Shown: positions 55,801 through 64,000 of the stretch, piece by piece | Numbering within the stretch: position 1 is the first letter of the stretch | How the letters are laid out: each line of letters starts with the position of its first letter | Source of the DNA: Scleromitrula shiraiana | Taxonomy: Eukaryota; Ascomycota; Leotiomycetes; Helotiales; Sclerotiniaceae | Assembly: GCA_028455995.1 (NCBI GenBank) | Contig: JABELC010000005.1 | Location: 1,550,001 to 1,614,000, forward strand | DNA: 64,000 nucleotides | Direction of reading: 5' to 3' | Translations under genes and position numbers: made by a program | Notes under the pieces: model-generated | What the model saw: the letters and a program-made list of their open reading frames with translations, nothing else | Database searches by the model: none | What the model was told of the DNA's origin: nothing

Positions 55801-58681
55801 GACCTCAGCCACATAATTCACTCTTAGATAATAAATCCAAATTACCTGTACCTAATTTCTCACCTTTCGCACAGTCGCGTAATTCTCCGAGCCCTCTTTT
55901 CACACAAAGCAATTCAAAGACTCCGTCTCGTCTCCCATTACCATCATTCAGGTTTTCACCTAGTAGCCCTATTACTTCAACACAGCCGTCTTTTTTAGAT
56001 AGTTGCCTCACAGCTTCTGGAGCCCATTCTGCCAAAATGGAACGTCTCCAAGTCAGAAATTCCGAATCTATTTCGATAAAGACCAAGGCTACTGAGGATG
56101 CCCGGCAAATGCAGGCTTCAGTTATTGAAGCTGCTAGCAGAGAAGGAAAAGATCCACCGAAATATGCCCTGCTAGAACTTATTGGTAAAGGTAGTTTTGG
56201 TCGCGTTTACAAAGGGTAAATTGACTCGGATTCCCTCTAAATTCTAACTGCTTGCTAATGCGTCCTCTAGAAAGGACATGACATCGGCTGCTATTGTGGC
56301 TGTTAAGATTATTGATATTGATGAAAGTGATACTATCAATCCAAAGAACGCCAATTCCTACAGTGAATTCTTGAAGGAAGTCAACGCTCTGAAGACATTG
56401 AGTGAAAGCAAAGCTCGAAACATCAACCATGTTATTGAGGCTTTGCCAGTTGGCCAAGCAATGTGGATGATTACGGAACATTGTGGAGGAGGAAGTGTTG
56501 CTACCCTTGTAGGAGTTATCAGTCATATCTTTAGACCTTAATACTGATTTACCGCAGATGAAACCTACAGCCCCTGATGGGTTGAACGAAAAGTGGATTA
56601 TACCGATTCTTCGCGAGGTAGCTGAAGCTATTAAATGGGTTCACGAGGCTGGCATTATTCATCGGGATATCAAATGTGAGACATCAAACCTATGATTCAT
56701 TTGGTGTTGAGGCTAACAATCATTAGGCGCAAATGTTTTAGTTACAGAAGAAGGCGGGGTACAGCTTTGTGATTTTGGCGTAGCTGGAACCATGGAAACC
56801 AAAGTCGACAAAAGATCCACCATCATTGGTACACCTCATTGGATGGCACCTGAGTTGTTTGATGCTACTCCTAGTTATGGCAAAGAGGTTGACATTTGGG
56901 CTTTTGGCTCTATGGTTTACGAAATCGCTACTGGACTTCCACCTAATGCTGCCAATCGGATTCCATTTGAGCGCCTTGGACCACACTTGAAACAGCATGT
57001 TCCGCGACTCGAGGGAGGAAATTATTCTGCAGATCTGCGAAGCCTTGTGGCATATTGTTTGGAGGAATTCCCGAGCGAACGTCCGGGTATTGAGGAAGTA
57101 CAAAAGCACCCTTATATTTACAATACTCAGGCCAAATACCCAACATCTTCACTTTCGAATCTCGTCCGTGCATTTAAATTATGGGAGGATCTGGGAGGTA
57201 GTAGAAAGTCTCTATTCATGCTGGGTGGTGCTCAAGGACCGTCCGAATTATCCTCAACTGCATTATCAGATGATGACTGGAATTTCAGTACAACTGCTGC
57301 CTTTGAGCAAGAAGTTCGTCGTCAATCAACGGCTCAAGACGTCTATGATGTCTACGGTTCCGGTGTAGATTTTGATGTTGATTTCGCGGAACGAACCTCA
57401 CGTCCTCCGCCAGCTCAAAAGGGTAGACGCCGGCCTCCACCAGAAGCATTGGCTCCGCTCAAAGCCCCTTTGGAGAAAATCTTTGATCCCAATACGCTTT
57501 CTAATTACGAGGAAAATAGTAGAAATCATTATGGTAGACCGTTCCCGCAGCCAACCTCAGATTTACCTCTGCGAGATGATTCCGCTCAGAATTCTATTCG
57601 AGATACAATGATAGACCTCGGAGGTCATGACATTGAGACCGGAATGTCTAGTTTCCCCGATTTGGATACAATCAAAGCTGGCAAACGTACAGGAGATGAT
57701 ACAGATGATGATTACATGACAACCTTGCCTGACTTTAGTCGACCGGCACTCAGTGATCCTGCAGATATCAATCCTAACCGTCGTACTCAAGATTGGAAAT
57801 TTCCTTCAATGGCTTCACCTGCTTCTGCAGACCCAGAACTGTCGAGGTTCCCATCGACTTACGATGTTCCGCGACCTTCTATTACCCCAGGAATTGGTGG
57901 ACGTCCAGCTCTGGTTCATCATCCTACTGAGCCTCTTGGCAAGCCGTTTAGTGGTATTGGTTTTCCATCTGCAGAACCTACGATGGCGCGGATGTCCGTT
58001 CGAGAGTCACTTATTGACCTAGACATGAGTTTACCTGATCCTATATCCGATTTTGTCCGACCTTCTACAGCAGAATCTGACGTAATTTCAATTTCGAGCG
58101 AACCAGGACAGGCTTTGACTTCATCCACTGTCAATCCCTTTGAACTCGAACATCATGCATCATTATTTCAACCTACCCATGAGCGTGAACCTTCTATATA
58201 CGTTACTGAAGATTACACGGCTCCTCCTAGACTTCGCACTGGAAATGCTCTTAACGACTTAGCTGATATTTCAGATTTTTCGGCCTCTGATGCCGAGGGA
58301 ACTCCAGGCGATGATGCCACTTCAAGAGATAATGCTTCCGACTCTGATTTTGGCCTAAGCCCACCACGCCGCACAACTCCACCGCGTCCCCGACGAGATC
58401 AAAACAGTGATCCAAACCATCATCGTTTTGACCGAAATCAAATGTACGATGCATCAGAGTTACCTAGTCTACCGACACCCCCCTCAGTTCGGGCTCTTAC
58501 GGGCGAAGCAACTCACGACGAGATGGGATATGAAATGACACGAATGTTAAGCAGTCTTACCGGACAACTCGAAGCGTTCCGCTATATCTATGAATCACCT
58601 TCGCTTGCAACGCCAGAAAGCCACCGACGTCAATTTAGACAACGGGGTGATGGCACCATTCCCTCCCAGGGCTCAAGGTGA
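52841..58681 (+). CDS. STE20-like protein kinase with long disordered regions
   Basis: Ser/Thr kinase of the STE20/GCK type (called PAKA in some fungal annotations), the class that acts above morphogenesis and septation kinases. Exons are 52841-54409, 54556-54687, 55017-56215, 56271-56508, 56558-56675 and 56727-58681, giving 1736 residues. Residues 1-945 are disordered, Ser/Pro- and charge-rich, with a basic patch near KRQSRERRRSKPFSE. The kinase domain covers about 950-1205: GKGSFGRVYKG (957-967), ATP-site Lys979, HRDIK (1081-1085), DFG (1101-1103) and GTPHWMAPE (1120-1128). The last GTPHWMAPE matches the STE20 signature. The C-terminal 530 residues are again disordered. All splice phases agree, but intron 2 is long (329 bp), so a shorter protein starting in exon 3 cannot be excluded. 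No CRIB domain is visible, so it is not a Cdc42-binding PAK. Confidence 0.88.
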
Positions 58682-59891
58682 TTCCAAGATCTCAGCTATG
58701 CCTTCATTCATTCCCTTTTATATCACTCACTACACACATACGCGATAGATATTAAAAGTTATTAAAATAATTTTAAGAAGAGGACATACCTCAAAAGTAT
58801 CGTCGAGCTTTTATTTACATGTTTTCATTTCATTTTGTTTTGTTTTCGGCAGGCACGAAAACCTGCAGTATCTTGACTATTTTGGTCAAGGACACTCGTG
58901 TATGGTATTCATTCATCAGCGAGGCATTCATTCGTTCACTTTTTTTTGTTCATTTGGAGGGGGATTGTGTATGCATGCTGCATACCTTTTGATTTCGGTG
59001 ATGATGGTATCTGAATGCATTCGTTTGGGGGATCCTTGATTTTATTTTATCTGTGTTTTTGTACTGATCACTATGAATGGATGGATGAGTGAGATTTGAC
59101 GCTATATTAAAACGGAGCGGATATGAGAGAGGAGCTTTTTTTTTCTGCAGATTTTCATAATCATGATAAACGTAGACGTTTATACATGATCAATGGATGG
59201 GTGCAGGAACATACAAAAAGACAGACAGGAAAATGATATGATTTGAAATGGAAAGAATCCAAATATCAAAAGTGATGAAAAATATGTTTGGAAAGTAATT
59301 GGGTTCTTCACTTGTATCTTAGGTAGATAGCTTGAGATCAATGACAAAAGATGCAATCTTACAAATTCTTCAAGCGCAGATGTACAGTACATAAATACAG
59401 GATCATAGATTTCCGACATATGGATGCAAAGTGTTGGATTTATTCGTTTGAGATATGGTACTGTATATTGAGGTGGTATATGAGACTGATTAGTCCACCT
59501 AGGAATAAACACGAAAAGACAAAGTGTTGCTGTTTAAGATATGTAGATATATTGATATACCTCGTTTACTTCACAAACCGGAGATCTAAGACACCCCAGG
59601 CTCAACTAAATGTATACAATGCATACATTTGCCACAACGGTCCCGAATTAGATAACGCCTGCAAAGCATGATCTACTCCGCACTTGAATCCTACCATTGA
59701 AGTACCTTTTTGATGCTGTATGCAGTAGGCACCATTGCAGTGGCTTCAATCCATCAAATACTGAAGATTATATTGTCCGGTATCGCTCCTTTTTTCTTCA
59801 AAACCCCTCATCATGGAACTATGTGGTTAATAGTTATTATTAACTAAAAGCGGTATAGTTGTTCACTGTTGACGTTACTCAAATTTATGTC

Positions 59892-60142
59892 AAGAGTCAT
59901 GATATCGAAAAAAAGAAAAAGATATCAGGACTAAATTAGAGGATGATTAATAATAATTGGTTGAGGATATTCCCTTTAGCTAATACTGATAGGGATTACT
60001 AAAACTTATTAGTTTACTCGACCGCTCTTTGTTGATTGGATGGTACCTTGTTGATCAATAACCAAGCGGGGCTGCTAAGAAAATTTTGGAACCTTATAAG
60101 GAATATAAGGGCAATCTCGAAAATCTATCCCACAAGAGTCAT
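59892..60142. promoter_or_regulatory. Two GCN4/CPC1-type sites upstream of CPA2
   Basis: AAGAGTCAT occurs at 59892-59900 and again at 60134-60142; its reverse complement ATGACTCTT is a classical site for the GCN4/CPC1 activator of amino-acid synthesis genes. The sites lie about 690 and 450 bp before the CPA2 start. Arginine genes are regulated this way in yeast and Neurospora; use here is inferred. Confidence 0.45.
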
Positions 60143-60285
60143 AAATTCTACAATTCTACAATTTCACCCCAAATCATCTACATAAACAATTCATCCCAAA
60201 AAAGAAAAAAACGACCTCAAAAGAATCATTTTCGAAGAATTCGAAGAAACAATCCTCTATTTTGATTTCCCCAACTTCATTGACA

Positions 60286-60324
60286 ATGCTTAGAGACTTC
60301 GAACCATCTAAACTTCAGGAATAA
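60286..60324 (+). promoter_or_regulatory. Candidate upstream open reading frame in the CPA2 leader
   Basis: An ATG at 60286 opens a 12-codon frame, MLRDFEPSKLQE, that ends 264 bp before the CPA2 start. It does not resemble the arginine attenuator peptide found in the small-subunit gene. It matters only if the transcript starts upstream of 60286, which sequence alone does not show. Confidence 0.3.
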
Positions 60325-60587
60325 CTTCAGTCTGGAAAGTCAGAGAGGTTTTATCATTCCTTTTTTTATTTATCACCACACATTATAAGCTTATCAGAAG
60401 CTACCCAGGTAGCTTTTTTTTCCCCAATCGAAAAAAAATTCCATCTGAAATTCCTTCTTTTTTCCCCCACGAAAAAACCACTTCAACCTCAAGAATTGTT
60501 GAGATTGTTGGTTGGGAGAAGTGAAGGGGCTTAGGAGAAATATAACACATTTTTTCAAAGTTCTAATTGAAGCTTGAAGTTAACACA

Positions 60588-63500
60588 ATGGCTCTCGCAA
60601 ATCGTCTCGCGTGTAGATCAACCTCCCTCCTCCGCCAATGCAGGGTTGTACCAGCTTTACCTGCTAGAGCATTCACCACCAGAGCTCCAAGCTCTGTTAT
60701 AAGAAGTCCACCTCAAGTGTGGAAAAACAGCAAATATGCCCGACTATTTTCTAGCTCTACTGTCTGCAATGATCAGACACAACCAGCTCCAAACGCGAAA
60801 GCATACTTGGATAGCGGGGTTGTGAAAGGTGCCGCCAACTCAGTCAACGTGAAGAAGGTTTTGGTCATTGGTAGTGGTGGTTTGAGTATTGGTCAAGCAG
60901 GAGAATTCGATTATTCAGGTTGGTACTCCATACATCAATTTTTGTTAAAATGAATCATTTGTTGGTGCTGCGATTTTTTTCGATAAGGCCCCAATCTATG
61001 TAACACACGATACTAATACCCCATTCCATATAGGTTCTCAAGCATTAAAGGCCTTGAAGGAAGCTGGTGTAGCTTCCGTACTCATCAACCCTAACATTGC
61101 TACAATTCAAACCGCCCACGTTCTTAGCGATGAAGTCTACTATCTTCCGGTTACTCCTGAATATGTTACATATGTTATCGAGCGTGAGAGACCAGATGGT
61201 ATCTTCCTTACTTTTGGTGGTCAGACAGCACTTAATCTTGGTGTACAAATGGAGCGTATGGGTATCTTTGAGCGATATGGAGTGAAAGTTTTGGGTACTA
61301 GCATCAAGACCCTTGAGACTAGTGAGGACAGAGATCTCTTCGTTAAGGCTCTTGGGGAGATAAATATTCCAGTTGCTCAATCTATTGCCGTTGGAACCGT
61401 CGAAGAAGCTTTGGCTGCTGCTAAAGACATTGGTTACCCAATCATTGTCCGTGCTGCCTATGCTCTAGGTGGTTTGGGTTCTGGATTTGCAAACAACGAG
61501 GAGGAACTTCGAAATATGTCTGCCAGATCTCTTACTTTGTCACCTCAAATTCTGGTTGAAAAGTCATTGAAGGGATGGAAAGAACTTGAGTATGAAGTCG
61601 TCAGAGATGCGAGCAACAACTGCATTACTGTCTGCAACATGGAAAATTTCGACCCTCTCGGTATCCACACTGGTGACTCTATTGTTGTCGCACCAAGTCA
61701 AACTTTGAGCGACGAAGAGTATCACATGCTTCGTTCTGCTGCTATCAAGATTGTTCGTCACTTGGGTGTCGTTGGAGAATGTAACGTCCAATATGCTTTA
61801 CAACCTGATGGGTTAGACTACAGGGTTATTGAGGTTAATGCTCGTCTTTCCCGATCATCTGCTCTGGCTTCTAAGGCTACTGGTTATCCTCTTGCGTATA
61901 CTGCTGCTAAGATTGGACTTGGTCACACTCTTCCCGAGTTGCCAAACGCTGTTACCAAGACCACCACTGCAAACTTCGAACCTGCTCTTGATTACATTGT
62001 CACTAAGATTCCTCGATGGGATCTGTCAAAATTCCAACATGTCAAACGGGACATTGGTAGTGCTATGAAATCTGTTGGTGAAGTTATGGCTATTGGTAGA
62101 ACATTTGAGGAATCTATCCAAAAGGCTATCCGTCAAGTTGATCCTCGATTCGTTGGTTTCCAAGGAGACAAATTTGATGATCTTGACTATGAACTCCAAA
62201 ATCCTACAGATCGTCGATGGCTAGCTGTTGGACAAGCCATGCTTCACGAGAACTACACTGTCGATCGTATTCACGAACTTAGCAAGATTGATAAATGGTT
62301 CTTGTATAAGCTTCAAAACATCGTCGACTGTACTCGCGAGATGGAGGATATTGGAAGTCTCTTCGGACTTAAAAAAGAACTTCTCCAAAAAGCTAAGAAA
62401 TTGGGTTTCTCTGACAAACAAATCGCTCAAGCTGTTGGCTGTACCGAGGACGAAGTCAGAGCTCGAAGAAAGAATTTTGGAATTACTCCTTTTGTGAAGA
62501 GAATCGACACTCTTGCTGCAGAGTTCCCAACAGCCACGAACTATTTGTACACCACCTACAATGCATCAACTCATGATGTCACTTTTGATGATCACGGAAC
62601 TATCATCTTAGGCAGTGGAGTTTATAGAATTGGAAGCTCTGTCGAATTTGATTGGTGTGCTGTTAGTGCCACACTCGCGTTGAAGGAGTTGGGCAAGAAG
62701 ACAGTAATGATTAACGTAAGTCTTTGACCTCCCCCCCTAGTTTGTTTCAGTCAAGGCACAAGTTGTGTCACTGCATTGCCGAACTTGAACCCGGACATTC
62801 GAAGTATCGTTTCCGACGACCAATTGTCGAACTTAAACTTGAGCAATGAAAGCATCGTTGCCAACGATACGTTGCCTAATTCAAGTTCGAACAATGAAAG
62901 CACCCTTTACGACATTACATTGTCAAGATCGAATGTGCAAAATGAGAACGAATTACCATTTGGTCATCTTCCAATCTCGGCAAATCGCGACTAATTCTCG
63001 CTTATTTTGCAAACTATATTTTGATATATTGCTAACATTTATCTATTGAAGTACAATCCAGAGACTATGAGTACTGATTACGACGGCGCCGATAGGCTTT
63101 ACTTTGAAGAATTGAGCTATGAGCGTGTGATGGATATCTACGAGCTTGAGGCTGCTTCCGGAGTTGTTGTGTCTGTAGGTGGCCAGCTACCCCAAAACAT
63201 TGCTCTCCGTCTACAAGAGTCTGGAAATGCCCGAGTCTTAGGTACAGATCCCAAAGACATCGATAAAGCCGAAGATAGACAAAAGTTCTCTGAAATTTTG
63301 GACAGCATCGGAGTTGATCAGCCAGCTTGGAGAGAACTCACTTCAGTTGCAGAGGCCGAGGCTTTTGCAGATGAAGTCAGCTACCCTGTTCTTGTCCGAC
63401 CTAGTTACGTTCTTTCTGGTGCTGCCATGACTGTCATTCGTAGCAAGGATGAGCTCAAGGATAAACTTGAGGCTGCTAGCAATGTGTCACCTGACCACCC

Positions 63501-64000
63501 AGTCGTCATCACCAAATTCATTGAAGGAGCTCAGGAGATTGATGTCGATGCTGTCGGCTCCAACGGCAAACTCATTGTTCATGCCGTTAGTGAGCACGTT
63601 GAGCAAGCTGGAGTCCACTCAGGTGATGCTACTCTTGTTCTGCCACCAGCTTCTCTTGACCAGACTACAATGGATCGTGTTAAGGAGATTGCTGTGAAGG
63701 TTGCTAAAGCTTGGAGCATCACTGGTCCTTTCAACATGCAAATCATCAAGGCCGATGACCCAGAAGGTGGCCTACCAGCACTTAAAGTCATTGAATGTAA
63801 TTTGCGTGCCTCACGTTCCTTCCCATTCGTCAGTAAGGTACTTGGCCACAACTTTATTGATATTGCTACCAAAGCTCTTGTTGGCCAAGATGTCCCCGAG
63901 CCAACCGATCTCATGGCCGTCAAGCGTAATTACGTTGCAACCAAAGTTCCCCAATTTTCATGGACTCGTCTTGCTGGTGCTGATCCATTCTTGGGTGTTG
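60588..64000 (+). CDS. CPA2: Carbamoyl-phosphate synthase, arginine-specific, large subunit (3' end outside window)
   Basis: ATP-grasp enzyme that makes carbamoyl phosphate from ammonia (from the glutaminase subunit), bicarbonate and two ATP for arginine synthesis. Exons are 60588-60918, 61034-62715 and 63052 onward; the frame is open at the window end, so the last part is missing. Residues 1 to about 75 (MALANRLACRSTSLLRQCRV and on) are Arg/Ser-rich and lack acidic residues, a mitochondrial presequence, which marks the arginine-specific mitochondrial enzyme as in Neurospora rather than the pyrimidine fusion protein. The carboxyphosphate half starts at KVLVIGSGGLSIGQAGEFDYSG and includes AAYALGGLGSGF and VIEVNARLSRSSALASKATG. 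After the oligomerization segment, the second ATP-grasp half starts at TIILGSGVYRIGSSVEFDWC and includes RPSYVLSGAAM. The 336-bp second intron is unusually long and contains a 48-bp repeat. Confidence 0.95.
62755..62946 (+). repeat. Four diverged 48-bp tandem units inside CPA2 intron 2
   Basis: Units at 62803-62850, 62851-62898 and 62899-62946 are each exactly 48 bp, and a more diverged unit precedes them at 62755-62802. Read in one frame, each complete unit encodes S-x-x-x-x-x-x-L-x-x-x-x-x-x-N-E, for example SIVSDDQLSNLNLSNE and SIVANDTLPNSSSNNE. Confidence 0.8.

Larger units (their letters stand above)
58682..60587. other. Intergenic region between the kinase gene and CPA2
   Basis: About 1.9 kb. 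The left part is kinase 3' flank, the right part CPA2 promoter and leader. It contains two ATGACTCTT-type sites and a short upstream frame listed separately. No gene is recognised; the frames at 59180-59671 overlap in antisense and have no family resemblance. Confidence 0.55.

Noticed and set aside
59180..59671. Overlapping frames on both strands 500-1000 bp after the kinase gene
   Set aside because: Mutually antisense, no conserved motif, and most likely kinase 3' flank and intergenic DNA.

Overview
The window is nuclear DNA of a filamentous ascomycete. Genes carry short GT-AG introns (about 45-380 bp) with CTAAC-like branch points, coding regions are compact, and intergenic DNA is AT-rich and full of microsatellites. 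The gene families (palF, CFEM protein, Ser-rich STE20-type kinase, mitochondrial arginine carbamoyl-phosphate synthase) and general base composition suggest a leotiomycete of the Botrytis/Sclerotinia type. That placement is an inference from appearance, not a search result.

Layout. 0.9-8.4 kb is a dense housekeeping block in alternating orientation: prefoldin subunit 2 (-), CMC2 (+), a TMEM14-family membrane protein (-), OST2/DAD1 (+), the GRASP protein GRH1 (-), the snRNA cap trimethylguanosine synthase TGS1 (+) and an HPP-family membrane protein (-). 8.4-16.3 kb is gene-poor, with a 54-residue (possibly 93-residue) cysteine-containing protein at 12.3 kb, several microsatellites, and an AT-rich 0.6 kb element with about 95-bp terminal inverted repeats at 14.8-15.4 kb. 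16.3-24.8 kb carries a GPI-type CFEM protein (-), a seven-exon MFS transporter (+), an intron-containing tRNA-Arg(TCG), and an M1 aminopeptidase (-) with a probable distant 5' exon encoding a mitochondrial presequence. 26.4-32.4 kb has DPH4 (diphthamide synthesis, -), a BNR-type beta-propeller protein (-) and the wreck of a sugar transporter (+). 32.9-44.8 kb has PRP28 (-), mitochondrial ribosomal protein MRPL25/mL59 (+), an intronless delta-12 fatty acid desaturase (+) and the arrestin-like pH-sensing protein palF/RIM8 (-). 48.7-64 kb has MND1 (-), a very large STE20-like kinase (+, 1736 residues as modelled) and CPA2, the large subunit of arginine-specific carbamoyl-phosphate synthase (+, cut off by the window end).

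The genes are mostly unrelated housekeeping functions rather than an operon or cluster; the one possible functional neighbourhood is the BNR propeller next to the dead sugar transporter. No CRISPR, phage or secondary-metabolite cluster is present, and I do not see a wholly new system. The observations most worth following are: three PSAP motifs plus a C-terminal PPxY in the palF tail together with two PacC-like sites next to its start; the predicted dual-targeting 5' exon of the aminopeptidase; a four-unit 48-bp repeat with codon periodicity inside a CPA2 intron; the TIR element; the small cysteine-containing gene; and the decayed transporter. All exon boundaries were worked out by hand from frame continuity and splice consensus, and each model's spliced length is a whole number of codons.
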